DNA of 64,000 bases from Bimastos eiseni (lineage: Eukaryota > Annelida > Clitellata > Crassiclitellata > Lumbricidae), in assembly GCA_959347315.1 (NCBI GenBank), contig OY365819.1, forward strand, positions 26,207,495 through 26,271,494, in the 5' to 3' direction. Shown in pieces: positions 29,050-36,700 of this stretch. The notes under the pieces were generated by a model. The model had not been told where the DNA came from. It worked only from the letters and a program-made list of their open reading frames with translations, and ran no database searches. The stretch's first letter is position 1, and each line of letters opens with the position of its first letter. Position numbers and translations under genes: made by a program.

Positions 29050-31130
29050 GTTAATATTATTATTATTACTATTATTATTATTACTGAAGCAACTTGTGTG
29101 CGTTTATTAAATTCATTTGACTAAGATGGCAAGTGCTTCGATAAATGCCTTATATAGACTTATAAGATGATTTTGGTCAGTTTTCTCTTAAAATTCCGTT
29201 TAAACAGACAAAAAAATAGACAAATAAGTAATTATCATCTAGAGATGAATCTACCTGGTCCTGTATCATTTCTCGGCCCCGTTACATCTCGGTCAAAGAA
29301 CATGACGTTTGTATTCCACTTGATCTTCACTCTTTCATCTGACCCCAATGGTCTTTTGTCTGATCGCAGACGGATCTTGTAGGAGATTTTCTTCGGAAGA
29401 ATGATCCAATCGCTCTTAATGAAGACGATGGCACCAAAAAATCCTCATACGTCTTCACATATTCTTCTAGCGCAGCTTCAGATGCAAAACCCAGATCTAC
29501 GGAAGTAGTGTCCCGATAGCGTTTTTTAAACCAGCAGACGGACACGACACATACAAGCAGGCATACGCAACCGGACAAGCCGGCATGCAGACAAATACAA
29601 ACAGACGGAGTAGTGTTAGGATTAGGGAGGGTCACGCAAGCATAAGCACACGTACAGAAGAATTATGGTTAGGGTTAAAGACGAACAAACAAGCATGGAA
29701 CAGATAGAACACGTACAAGCAGAAGGACGCAGAAGGACACACGGAAGCGCGTCCACCTGTCAATCATTAGTTTATGACTATTCTCCCATTGGCTTGGCGT
29801 CCCTATCAACGTTTCTATGTCATTGGCTGAGCTCCTGCACCGAACGAGTGAGTGGCTGGCCAGGCCGGCTGCGCGGGGTGTAGGAGGCCTCCTCCTCCCC
29901 TAATGAAATTAACCTAAAAAATGTTAGTTCCAGATAGTTAGCAACGTTGGACGAAGAATGGACGCTGGCCCAATTGCCAGCGGCAGTTTGTCACAGAGCG
30001 GTGTTATTACTCAGTAGTTCGTCTGTTCCGAGCCAATCCAGGGCCCAACCGGAGAACAACAGTCGTCATGTGTTTCTATAAAGTGCATGGCGAATTTGTA
30101 ACGTAATGTAATTTAAATCTTGAAATGCTACTGCATAGGCCACGTCCGCAGATAAAGATATTTATAAGATAGGCTCGTTGAGCCACCCATGCAGGTAATG
30201 GTGGTCGTCTGGTGGCGCAGGAGCAGAATCTTGATGGGATAGCGAAGACCACACGCGAATCTAAAGAGACACCACTTCGGATGGATGAACCAACTTTTAA
30301 AGGTATCTATCAATAAGGTGGCGCACAAAAGATAGCAGGCTAATAAGATCGCGGCACAAAAGATCGCCAAAGTACATTGGTACTTGGTTGATCGCCAAAC
30401 ACCAGCGACCCGACATGGAAGCTGGATTGATGAAAAGAATGATGCATAAGTTGAAGCTGGATTGATGAAAAGAATGATGTATAAGTTTAAGCTGGATTGA
30501 GGAAATGAATGATGCACAAGTTGAAGCTGCATTGATGAAAAGATTTAATGCTTAGACCTAGGCAGAAGCTGGGTTGAGGAAAAAAATATTGCCTAAAATA
30601 AGCTGGATTGATGAGATAATGAAGCATAAACGGAAGCGGGATGAAACGAAGGCTGCGTAAGCAGAAGCTGAATTGATGAAAATAATCTAGCTTAAACATT
30701 ACCTGGATCGATGAAAATAATGCTACGAAATCGTTTGACATCGATGATGTGCTGCGATCTTATTAGTCTGCGATCCTTTGTGTCACGACTTTTTGAGGCG
30801 CGATTTTATTGACGTAAGCCCTTTGTAAAAAGTACAAATGGAACAACATAACACTCGTTAAAAGCCCTGGATATTTTATTAATTGTTTATCAATTGGCAT
30901 TAATGTGTGATTAGATACTCGGTACATGAATAAGTCTTACTGGTGTAATCTTGACACCCATGACGATCGCTGTCCTATTAACGATTCTCGAAACGAGGGT
31001 TGTGTTTGGAGCGAAGGCGAGAATAGAATTTTTAGTTGGGTCTCGTGAGTCGTAGGTCAAGTTCGTGGTAACAGAAACTGTCGTCGGTCGTTGCGCTGCT
31101 TTTGAAGTGGACTTTGGATTCTTATCGTAT
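3548..31130 (-). CDS. ABCA3-like lipid transporter, first half (extracellular domain, TMD1, NBD1); partial, possibly a pseudogene
   Basis: ABCA proteins are full transporters (TMD-NBD-TMD-NBD) that move lipids across membranes. Ten minus-strand exons match the first half of ABCA3-type proteins in the correct order: 31130-30941, 29496-29255, 28407-28151, 24885-24650, 20034-19862, 19195-19043, 17302-17185, 10008-9856, 7418-7263 and 3758-3548. They cover part of the first extracellular loop, the TMD1 helices, Walker A, Q-loop, signature, Walker B/D-loop and H-loop. The first exon, the exon after the TMD1 helices, parts before Walker A and everything after NBD1 were not found. Exon lengths compared with intron phases show one base missing in 29255-29496 and 19862-20034 and two in 24650-24885, and the frame also breaks in 9856-10008. 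The gene is either decayed or carries assembly errors. No in-frame stop was seen in the open parts. Confidence 0.8.
3759..4038. other. Intron sequence, nothing recognised
   Basis: Between the Walker B exon and the foldback-like element. No coding similarity was seen on either strand. Confidence 0.4.
4039..4476. mobile_element. Foldback-like element with minisatellite core (copy 1)
   Basis: The central part (about 4120-4340) is a tandem array of units of about 35 bp with core TCATCAATCCAGCTTCCA. It is flanked by inverted end blocks made of short subrepeats: CAAAAGATC/GCGGC on the left and GCGATCTTTTG/GCGATCTTATT on the right. The whole matches 30295-30822 in the opposite orientation at a clearly high level, for example GGGTCGCTGGCGTTTGGCG. 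Tandem subrepeats in inverted ends around a core are typical of foldback elements. No protein is encoded. Confidence 0.55.
4477..4885 (+). pseudogene. CR1-like LINE reverse transcriptase fragment
   Basis: Fragments in shifting frames read PAPFGVPQ near 4595, FADDVK near 4708 (the catalytic F/YADD box) and [20 protein letters not shown] near 4788-4840. These are the palm and thumb segments of CR1/Jockey-type LINE polymerases. It is a broken 5'- and 3'-truncated copy directly abutting the foldback-like element. Confidence 0.7.
4886..5269. other. Intron sequence, nothing recognised
   Basis: AT-rich sequence with no convincing coding or structural signal. Confidence 0.4.
5270..5425 (-). pseudogene. 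LTR-retrotransposon RNase H fragment
   Basis: On the minus strand the short stretch reads [17 protein letters not shown] followed by ETKAYA, matching the RNase H segment of gypsy-type polyproteins (usually ...SRKLTxxExxWxxxExEAxAI). It is only about 40 codons and ends at a stop. It is not obviously part of the element at 1-1940, which lies on the other strand. Confidence 0.55.
5797..6018 (-). pseudogene. Fragment resembling a conserved Polinton structural-gene ORF
   Basis: A 73-residue open stretch containing [12 protein letters not shown], then [20 protein letters not shown]. Its spacing and residues parallel the Polinton gene at about 46350-46850 (RDFIVENYLKTK, then SEKIGDIELQQELTKAYK). 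I infer a relic of a second, unrelated Polinton-type element. No terminal repeats or other Polinton genes were seen nearby. The function of this protein family is unknown. Confidence 0.4.
6019..6719. other. Intron sequence, nothing recognised
   Basis: Includes an isolated 69-codon open frame at 6172-6381 without family resemblance. Otherwise AT-rich. Confidence 0.4.
6720..6935 (+). mobile_element. CR1-like LINE 3' end
   Basis: Reads [19 protein letters not shown] in one frame, the characteristic C-terminal segment of CR1-type LINE polymerases. It is followed by a short 3' UTR ending in a GAATGAATGAA-like tail at about 6915-6926, as CR1 3' ends do. Everything upstream is missing (5' truncation is the usual outcome of incomplete reverse transcription). 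Confidence 0.7.
7263..7418 (-). CDS. ABCA exon: NBD1 signature motif
   Basis: Acceptor ...GCTTAG precedes 7418. The exon reads [20 protein letters not shown] and then [20 protein letters not shown], the ABC signature with the usual ABCA follow-on. It is 156 nt long, phase 0 at both ends, and joins the Walker B exon perfectly. The donor reads GCGGGT where GT is expected, so it would be a GC donor or a mutated site. Confidence 0.85.
7854..8004. repeat. (GAT)n microsatellite
   Basis: About 150 bp of GAT/GAC triplets with a few interruptions. The Met-rich open frame across it is an artefact. Confidence 0.95.
8005..9061. other. Intron sequence with unassigned open frames
   Basis: Holds a repeat shared with 1973-2012 (around 8480-8516) and an unbroken 126-codon minus-strand frame at 8702-9082. 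I could not assign that frame to any family. It lacks a convincing splice pattern, and I do not call it a gene. Confidence 0.35.
9062..9250. repeat. Minisatellite of the foldback-core family, without ends
   Basis: Five to six degenerate units of about 35 bp with core GAAGCTGGATTGATGAAAA, matching the core of the elements at 4039-4476 and 30295-30822 and the array at 20690-21345. No end blocks are recognisable. Confidence 0.7.
9250..9317. repeat. Perfect tandem duplication, about 34 bp x2
   Basis: CATATTTTTCCGCTTCTACT plus the following 13 bases occurs twice head to tail without mismatch, so the duplication is recent or conserved by conversion. Confidence 0.85.
9391..9475. repeat. Short tandem repeat, GCGCCAAAACGTCCT-like units
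   Basis: Four to five degenerate copies of a 15-16-bp unit (CGCCAAAACGTCCTG). No gene. Confidence 0.75.
9513..9622 (-). repeat. tRNA-derived SINE head (copy 2)
   Basis: On the minus strand it begins GGCACGGTGGCCGATTGGTT, with a tRNA-like A box, and continues through a GGGTCTGACCCTC palindrome. It matches the copy at 2245-2336 over its whole length. Confidence 0.55.
9856..10008 (-). CDS. ABCA exon: NBD1 after Walker A to Q-loop region (frame-broken)
   Basis: Reads [16 protein letters not shown], then [20 protein letters not shown], the ABCA segment containing the Q-loop Gln. Immediately after EHL the expected aromatic FFA-type residues appear one frame off, in a short T-rich stretch, as if one T were missing. 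The likely donor is GTTAGT after 9856. The acceptor context (GCAAG before 10008) does not give the phase left by the Walker A exon and also looks one base off. Confidence 0.8.
10009..10689. other. Intron sequence, nothing recognised
   Basis: No convincing coding or structural signal. Confidence 0.4.
10690..14200 (-). mobile_element. Degenerate full-length-like LINE (Jockey/CR1 group): ORF1 remnant, endonuclease, reverse transcriptase
   Basis: Read on the minus strand. An ORF1-like coiled coil lies at 14132-13923 ([13 protein letters not shown]). The APE-type endonuclease start is at 13535-13150 ([17 protein letters not shown], then [10 protein letters not shown]). Reverse transcriptase pieces lie at 12133-11927 ([20 protein letters not shown]) and 11884-11690 ([17 protein letters not shown]). 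The connection region is at 11301-11113 ([16 protein letters not shown]). Numerous stops and frameshifts separate them, so it is an old inactive insertion inside an ABCA intron. It is nearly collinear with a complete element. Confidence 0.8.
14366..14569 (-). other. Possible terminal exon of an unrecognised gene
   Basis: A good acceptor (CTTCTTGTAG) precedes 14569. The following 66 codons are open, contain [19 protein letters not shown], and stop just before AATAAA signals on the minus strand, as a last coding exon would. I recognise no family. A second frame is open for about 27 codons and is strikingly Cys-rich. The piece lies between ABCA exons and cannot belong to NBD1. Confidence 0.25.
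14570..15557. other. Non-coding stretch, nothing recognised
   Basis: AT-rich, no family resemblance on either strand. Confidence 0.4.
15558..15771 (-). other. Possible internal exon of an unrecognised gene
   Basis: A strong acceptor (GTTTTTTGCAG) precedes 15771, and a near-consensus donor (A|GTGAGT) follows 15558. The 71 codons between are open and non-repetitive (for example [20 protein letters not shown]). It is not an ABCA segment, yet it lies between ABCA exons on the same strand. It may pair with 14366-14569 as a nested or interleaved gene, though the phase-consistent reading of that exon is short. Confidence 0.3.
15772..17184. other. Intron sequence, nothing recognised
   Basis: No clear coding signal. 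A G-rich segment near 16310-16390 gives only a chance open frame. Confidence 0.35.
17185..17302 (-). CDS. ABCA exon: NBD1 Walker A
   Basis: Acceptor TTCCTTAG precedes 17302, and donor GTGGGT follows 17185. It reads [19 protein letters not shown] and then [18 protein letters not shown]. The P-loop lysine and threonine are intact. The usual GHNGAGKTT has K in place of the second G, which the GxxxxGKT pattern tolerates. It ends in phase 1. Confidence 0.9.
17303..19042. other. Intron sequence; expected pre-Walker A exon not found
   Basis: ABCA family members have a segment between the last TMD1 helix and Walker A that should lie here. I could not find it. Open frames such as 17403-17621 show no resemblance. 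Confidence 0.4.
19043..19195 (-). CDS. ABCA exon: last helix of TMD1
   Basis: Acceptor AACGTTTAG precedes 19195, and donor GTCAGT follows 19043. The 51 codons contain [20 protein letters not shown], then [20 protein letters not shown]. They closely parallel ABCA3 around its last TMD1 helix (...LDSxLYxxxTWYxExVxPGxxGxPxPWYF). Both ends are phase 0. An in-frame TAG just upstream shows the exon cannot start earlier. Confidence 0.85.
19196..19861. other. Intron sequence; a small ABCA exon is probably missing
   Basis: The exon at 19862-20034 ends in phase 1 while 19043-19195 starts in phase 0. At least one short exon (the GxQW region of the family) should lie here, but I did not find it. Confidence 0.4.
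19862..20034 (-). CDS. ABCA exon: TMD1 helices with one-base loss
   Basis: Acceptor ATACACAG precedes 20034, and donor GTAAGT follows 19862. It reads [15 protein letters not shown] in one frame and [20 protein letters not shown] and then [15 protein letters not shown] in another. The intron phases on either side require 174 nt, but the exon has 173. The frame changes at a run of four Ts, so one T appears to be missing. Confidence 0.85.
20035..20689. other. Intron sequence, nothing recognised
   Basis: No coding or structural signal beyond chance open frames. Confidence 0.4.
20690..21345. repeat. Large minisatellite of the foldback-core family
   Basis: About 18-20 degenerate units of 30-38 bp with core TCATCAATCCAGCTTCTAG, in the same orientation as the core at 4120-4340. 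Two neighbouring units at 20930-21000 are near-identical. No end blocks were recognised. Confidence 0.8.
21358..21745. repeat. TA then GT-rich simple repeat tract
   Basis: Begins with (TA)n/(ATATACAT)n and passes into about 330 bp of degenerate GT/GTAT repeats. Purine-pyrimidine alternation makes it a potential Z-DNA tract. Open frames here are artefacts. Confidence 0.9.
21746..22264. other. Intron sequence, nothing recognised
   Basis: No coding signal. Confidence 0.4.
22265..22890. repeat. Two-part tandem array with CCTAGG-centred units
   Basis: Alternating half-units, one reading TTCCTAGGACAAATTGACTC and one reading TTCCTAGGATAAATTGACTC followed by an AATGCAATAGGGGAGTCA tail, together give a higher-order period of about 80-90 bp. 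The CCTAGG palindrome and the ATT/AAT ends give each unit internal symmetry. No gene. Confidence 0.8.
23040..24265 (+). mobile_element. CR1-like LINE fragment (reverse transcriptase), broken
   Basis: From about 23600 it reads [20 protein letters not shown], then [20 protein letters not shown]. After a deletion of the catalytic segment it resumes with [20 protein letters not shown] and [20 protein letters not shown]. These are ordered CR1-type polymerase segments. The upstream 23040-23590 is probably the endonuclease-RT linker of the same copy. It is inactive. Confidence 0.8.
24463..24491. repeat. Perfect 10-bp inverted repeat containing TGACGTC
   Basis: TGATGACGTC and GACGTCATCA flank a 9-nt spacer. 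The arms contain CRE-like TGACGTC, but nothing nearby suggests a promoter. Confidence 0.5.
24650..24885 (-). CDS. ABCA exon: TMD1 helices with two-base loss
   Basis: Acceptor GATTCAG precedes 24885, and donor GTAAGA follows 24650. It reads [20 protein letters not shown] and, in another frame, [20 protein letters not shown] and [19 protein letters not shown]. Both are clear ABCA helices. Flanking phases (0 and 1) call for 238 nt and the exon has 236, matching the frame change near 24815. Confidence 0.85.
24886..25334. other. Intron sequence, nothing recognised
   Basis: No coding signal. Short AT-rich and TATGTA repeats near 25030-25090. Confidence 0.4.
25335..26575. mobile_element. Candidate non-autonomous hAT-type element
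   Basis: Starts CAGTGATGGGCACCC, a common hAT terminus. Both ends are packed with subterminal TAACTACTAGT/AGTAGTTA words in opposite bias, including about ten tandem copies at 26450-26570. The matching right terminus is not intact. It encodes no transposase and would depend on enzymes from elsewhere. Confidence 0.4.
26885..27500 (-). pseudogene. LINE reverse transcriptase fragment
   Basis: On the minus strand the open stretch 27213-26893 reads [14 protein letters not shown], then [20 protein letters not shown] and [20 protein letters not shown]. The last corresponds to the catalytic FDTVNH region of Jockey/CR1 polymerases. The copy is short and stop-ridden at both ends. Confidence 0.7.
27501..28150. 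other. Intron sequence, nothing recognised
   Basis: No coding signal beyond chance open frames. Confidence 0.4.
28151..28407 (-). CDS. ABCA exon: end of extracellular loop and next TMD1 helix
   Basis: Acceptor CATTGTAG precedes 28407, and donor GTGCAA follows 28151. It reads [17 protein letters not shown], then [20 protein letters not shown] and [11 protein letters not shown], the classic ABCA pattern (xEGFLxxQxAV; YPxPPYxxD; EKExxLK). It is fully open, 257 nt, phase 1 in and phase 0 out, so it fits both neighbours. Confidence 0.92.
28600..29090. repeat. (ATT/TAA)n microsatellites
   Basis: Two ATT-type tracts at about 28600-28715 and 29010-29090, separated by unique sequence. Confidence 0.85.
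29255..29496 (-). CDS. ABCA exon: extracellular domain with one-base loss
   Basis: Acceptor TTCCGTAG precedes 29496, and donor GTAGAT follows 29255. It reads [19 protein letters not shown], then in the next frame [22 protein letters not shown] and [20 protein letters not shown]. This follows ABCA extracellular domains (FxSExxLExYV...AxVF...IxYxIR...GPR). The frame changes in a run of six Ts. The phases call for 243 nt, one more than present. Confidence 0.88.
29497..30294. other. Intron sequence, nothing recognised
   Basis: No convincing coding signal. Confidence 0.4.
30295..30822. mobile_element. Foldback-like element with minisatellite core (copy 2)
   Basis: Left end carries CACAAAAGAT, CTAATAAGATCGC and CACAAAAGATCGCC. 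The right end carries the inverse, TGCGATCTTATTAG, TGCGATCCTTTG and GCGCGATTTTATTG. Between them lie about nine 35-bp units with core GAAGCTGGATTGATGAAAA (30415-30740). The end blocks and core are the reverse complement of 4039-4476. It encodes nothing. Confidence 0.6.
30941..31130 (-). CDS. ABCA exon: N-terminal extracellular segment
   Basis: Acceptor TTTCGTCCAG precedes 31130, and donor GTAAGA follows 30941. It reads [19 protein letters not shown], then [19 protein letters not shown], matching the xxAPNTxxVxxLM signature of ABCA extracellular domains. Its end phase (0) does not match the 2-nt start of the next exon I recognise, so a small exon or a different donor may be involved. Confidence 0.7.
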
Positions 31131-33049
31131 CTGGACGAAAGTTATTGACCAATAGATCGGAAATATAACTAAGAAGATAGTCTTGCATCGTTTCTGCTTT
31201 TGGAGCAACCAGTTCTTCCAGAGCAGTAACCAGAACTGTCTCCATTTCCTGTAATACAATTCCCACCGCAATTATCACTAAGCGTGCTGTAGATTTCATA
31301 CTGTATGATTTAGTGTTAAGAATTGTTTAGAAAGCGGCTTTGTAACGGTCAGGTAATGTAATAATAAACAGCGCCACACAATGATCGCGGTAGTGGGACT
31401 ATTCAAAGTCCGCAATTGTCTGGCTCTTTTGTCCGTTCCGGGCCAGGTCGGAATCCGGGAAGGTCAAGCCGAGGAAATGGCATGCTGGTACGAAGGTGAT
31501 TGATGAAAGTGTTCGTGTGATGGCGCAAGATCAACTTCAGGATAGGATTTGGTATTGCAACATCATCATCAGCGTGTCCGTGTCCAGCCTTCCCCAGGCG
31601 TTGCCATCTCCACTGCAAACAATCATCTTCAATGTCAAGGTGAAATCAAACTTCCAATCAATCGGATGCGCATGCAAGTCACTTAGACAAAGATATTAAG
31701 ATCGACGAATAGGTTCATCAGTGATTATGGGATATATTCTGCGCTCCATGTTGTCCACACTGAGACAATCCGAAATCTTGTTGTCAATGCTTACAGAGCA
31801 CTAGTTGTGTCTGGTGTGGTTCTTTCTTTGGTCCACGATCAAGAAATAATTTCCTTGGATATAAGAAAATTCAAGACAGCTGTGGGTTGTATTGAATCTA
31901 ACTGTTCAATCCACTACGGTTCGTTCGTTTTCATTTATTCGGGCACATCGTCGCGTTAATGTAACCCATGGTCGATTATCTAGGCGTATGTCAGTGTTTT
32001 GTTAACTCTGGATTCAAAGCACCCAAATACTCCATGAACATTTTTCGTGAACATGCTCTATGAATGCCACGTCTGGATAATACTTAAGCAATTCTGTCTG
32101 ACAAAAAAAACTTAAAACTTTCAACATAGGGGAGGCGGGGACAGGAATGGCACAAACTCTTAAAGTGACGAATAAAATGTATAATCTTAAACGAACAATG
32201 ATAAAATTTGCTTTGCAGTATAGACAGAACATCTGCTCCACATGCTTAGACCTAGGCAGAAGTTGGTCAAATCGCTACATTTTTAGACCATTTTAGTATA
32301 ATATGGCTTGGGACAGCGATACCTCAAACGCCACACCTGCCCCATCATGCAGGGCATGAATATTATGCTAATCTTGCCCCTTGTTTAGGGCAACGCTTTG
32401 CTTACACCAGAAATAGGAGCGTAGGTATTAATCCTTTAACGACCTTTTGTGTTTTGATGAATGTAACTTGCTGCGGTTTACCGACCTGACATGTTCAATA
32501 AACGAAAGTACAATAGATAGATTCATTGACAGATCATGTTAAGTGTAGTGGTATATATTCACGGCGTTTGTGTCTAAACGCGCAAGTTTCATGAGGGACG
32601 CTATTCCAGACCCTAAGCTAATTGCATCTTATTGATAACAAGCGCGTATTGACACGTGCATTAATGGGCCTATAATCATTAAAATAATGATGGGTGTACG
32701 GATTGATTAATTTGATGGATGTAAAGTAATTTGCGTAGGCAACACGTAATCGTTTGGTGGATAATTTGTATAATTATATATTCACTAATTTGCATTAATG
32801 CTATCTGTTTACCGCTCAAGATACCAGGGTTATGATTTAGCGAACCCGATGCAGTAGGTACAGAGTTTTGTAATTGAATCTAAAGGCTCTACTTTGCCGT
32901 TTTATTAGCCTACTTAATCTAGAGTGGCAGCTGGGTGCCAAATTAGGCTGCAGTATGTTAGGTAAGGGTGGACCAAAGAAAAGTATGGGTTAGAGCGTAT
33001 AGCGACAGATGAGAGGTAGGCAACTCGAGATATATAATGCCTATATTCT
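31131..33049. other. No gene recognised; expected ABCA first exon not found
   Basis: The cytoplasmic N-terminus and first helix of the transporter should lie here or upstream. I could not identify them. The string GCTTAGACCTAGGCAGAAG occurs near 30550 and again near 32243. Confidence 0.4.
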
Positions 33050-33760
33050 TGGCTATTTTGGATGTTTTATTCAAAATGGGTGCTCCAATGCTACACCTGG
33101 GAATTTCGTCGATACAATCCTAGGTAAAGGAATATTATTTATCCTAAGAACCGTATCCGACAAATGAGTTTTCTTAACGATGGGAGAAGAGAATGCAGTT
33201 GGCTTTAGTAGCATTTGGCCTAAGTATGAGCTTGTTTGCCATGAACCAGTTGTTAACTTTGAAAAGTTCACAATTCAGGAGTAGGATTAATTGGAGGCAA
33301 GGATACTGGGGTCATCGGCAAATTGCAAGAATTGAAGAGGCGATTAAACGTTTTGTAAATCATTGATAAAATGCAGAAAGAGTGAAGGGCCTAGAGTGAA
33401 GGGCCTAGGATGGAGTTTGGGGACCCAGAATTCTGTCAAATTAGCTGTACATACTGCACCATTACATAATACACACTGCAGTCTATTATACAAATTGCTA
33501 TGGGACAAGTTCAAGGCCAGACCCAGAATAATGTCTAAGTTATTTTAATTTGGCATGTAATATTTTATGGTTTCAGTTGGCATGTAATATTTTATGGTTT
33601 CAGTTGGCATGTAATATTTTATGGTTTGCGGTTTACGGAGTCGAAAACCTTTGCAATATCGAAAAATATGTCCAAAGTAAATTCATTACGTTCAACAACG
33701 TTGAAGCATAACCAAATTATTTTCCCTCACCGCAGCAATACGCTGTTAAATCCTTTCATC
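33050..33760 (-). pseudogene. LINE reverse transcriptase fragment
   Basis: On the minus strand LDIFFDIAKVFDSVNRKP (about 33690-33635) is the catalytic A-box region. Lower coordinates give a thumb-like segment (KTHLSDTVLRINNIPLPRI, 33170-33110) of a Jockey/CR1-type LINE. The copy is broken and interrupted by a short tandem repeat. Confidence 0.6.
33551..33629. repeat. 27-bp direct repeat, three copies
   Basis: Units start TTGGCATGTAATATTTTATG and repeat with essentially no mismatch, inside the LINE remnant. Confidence 0.9.
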
Positions 33761-33784
33761 TTATAAAATGAAAGGATTTAACAG
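33743..33784. repeat. Perfect 17-bp inverted repeat with 8-nt loop
   Basis: CTGTTAAATCCTTTCAT and ATGAAAGGATTTAACAG flank CTTATAAA. It could extrude as a cruciform or be a tiny foldback. No gene is attached. Confidence 0.9.
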
Positions 33785-36700
33785 AAAGAGATTCAGAACA
33801 TGCTTGGTTTCTGGTGTTGGTCACACTAAACACATTTTGTAAATCGCTATGAAGTTCTTTTAGGCCTTACAAGAATTACTTGAGATGCGATTTCGTTGCG
33901 TTGTTACTTATTTCTGCGTTAAATGTTTTTGCCCAACAAAAACCGTGGTTTTTCTGTCTGTTTGAATGGTTTTAGTAACTTTTGCTGCGGTATGCACGTA
34001 TGAACTAGTTTTTCGTATGTAAAACTTCATTTAAATAATTTATAATTTTTTTGCAATATTAGCAAAAGACACGAGGCGTTACTACTCTGTAGGTGTCTGT
34101 TTAAAAACCGCGTGATAATCTTATAACGCGTTTTCTGTTTTTATATTTTTTCTATCTTACTTTTTGTCTATCACCATCGATTCAGATGTGTCAGCTTCTA
34201 TGTCTAGCTTTCTGCTTCCCTGAGCGCCTCTGTGTCGCTCTGTCTAGGATGCATTGGCTAAAGCTATGAATAATTGTATTATATTGTGTTCTATATATGG
34301 ATTTCCATAGCGACTCTCACATAATAACTATCCAGAGGCGCTCTCTGCAATGGTCAATTATAAATTTATGATGCTGAATGTCAGATTAAACGAAGTCACA
34401 ATAATTAGCATAAAAGTACACTACCAGCTGAAAGTCAGTAATGGTGGGTCCACGCAAAGCGTAGAACAGACAGATGGAATGGTGTTCAGAGTCTAGTCGA
34501 AATGGTACAACGACGGCCGTCGAGAGCGATTCACAGACACGGATACGATATCAAGAAATTGTCCCTCACTGGTGGAAGTTGGCGCACGTCCGGATATTCC
34601 TCGAGGTTCAAGGAGGTTCAAGGATGATGTTGGTCGGTAGATGATTAGCCTATCAGTGACACTCGGTCGTGGTCACTCCAGTCGTTCTGGGACGAAAACA
34701 CGCGGCAACATTGGGTCTACACTGTCGACGTGACTAACTCAGCCATAAGCAACAGAAGGGATGGTGTAATGTAGTAACACGGCTAGGGAACTTCCGATAA
34801 ATGCCTCCGAAACGCACATAATACCTGGTAAAGTCCACAAATGAGTCCGATACTCAACTCCAGCACTAGATCACCCTGACATGTTCGAAGTTACTGAGAA
34901 AATTATGCATATGCCTACATACATGTATGCGCTCGTTCAAATATTCGTCAAAATGACGCAGCAATCGACCAACAATGGTCGATGACATACGCATGAGCAA
35001 GTATAACGCTGGGAATATTCGTTTGATGATAAAAAGAAGGAAAAGAAGGAAGAAGGACTATCAGAATAAGATAGTCTTACCGAAGGAAGACGAGTCATTG
35101 GACATTGAGCGAGTTAATGTGTACAGCGAATAATGAGTTAGGATTACTGTAACCTCAGCAATGATAATAATTGAAAGCCTATTTTGAACAAGATCTAACA
35201 TACGTATTTCCTCCATGTTTCTGCGTAGTTTCACTTGGTTCATCCATTACGGCAAATAAAATACAGAATCCAGAGTTTCAGCGGACGCTGGTATTTTACA
35301 GAATTCTCCGTCACTTTGCAAGAAAACGTTGAAATTATGCTGTTTTAATGCGCAGCAACAGTTGCCAATGTGGAGTTAATAATATTCCTCTGTATTGTTT
35401 ATGACATAACTGGTATTTTTAGATACCCAGACTTTCACATGCCTCTTGCAGTGTTGTATGCACGACCTTAAACTTCAAGAATGTATCAGTTTTCAGGAAT
35501 AAGGTTCATTTTTAATTTCAATTTGAAACTTAATTATTATGTATATTGTATGAATTCCCAAGGACAGTGTTTTTTACTTATGTTGCCGAGTTTTATCTTT
35601 TTCCATATTTCTTCTTCGGCCTATCTTCTGAATAGTAAAAGGAAAGCACGTATGAAATCTTCTAGGCGATTTTAAACAAGCAAATTCGATACAAAATACC
35701 AAACTAAATTATAAATTTGCGCATGTCCTTACTCACCCTGAGAAACTCGAAGTTGTTCCGATCGTTTTGGTTTGGTGGCTTTATATCAATGACAAACTAA
35801 TAACCAATAGCTAGTGTTTGTAAATAGGCCTGACTTCAAATTGCGTAAACGTAAACTTCACAATTTCAGGTTCTCTCTCAGACATTTTTCTACTTTAAGA
35901 CAATTGAATTGATTTCAGTATCTTGTGATTCGCGCGTTAACCAGAAATACCGTTTATCGTAAATTCCGGTTTCAGTTTCTAGCGCAAAATTTTAAGCCAG
36001 TTAACGTGAAACTTATCGAGACCGCTTGTTCGAGGCAGAACAAGACTTTCACTTCAAGACAGTTTCTAAGAAAGCGAGACACTACCTCGAGACTTAGACC
36101 GAGACCGAGACAGCAGGCCATTTCTGCTGCGCATCTAAACTGTCTTCTTGTTAATAACCAAAATACTTATTTCTAGCAGTAACCAGATGTGCGCTGAAAA
36201 GAAGTTGAATGTAGGTAACTCCGTACTAGTGCTTTAAATCCGATTCCGCTCAAACACATCATGATGTGCGTTTAACAAAGCACGCGGTGTAAATTGAACG
36301 CCGAGGCCAAGCTACAACATGTTACTATTATGACGATAACAAGACAGTTTGAAGAGCACACTTGAACTTCTCGAGTTAATGTTGCACCTTTAGTTAGGTC
36401 TTGCAGATATTTTATGGTCTAGCTGTAGCAAAGGTCAAGTTTCATGATCGTTCGGTATTAATCTATTAGAAACCATTCTATGCGTTTTATGAGATCAGCT
36501 AGTTTATGGAAAATAAATCACCATAAGTGCTTCGTAAAGGGGTGTTTGTGCAACTCATTTTCAAATTCATTCAAAGTGCACATGCAAGGTAGTATGCAGT
36601 TGAACAAGTCAAGCACAGGCATTAGAGACCGCAATTTTATAGCAGGTAAGATATTAAGACTGTAGCGATGTTCCTATTAAAACCCACATTTCTTATGTAT

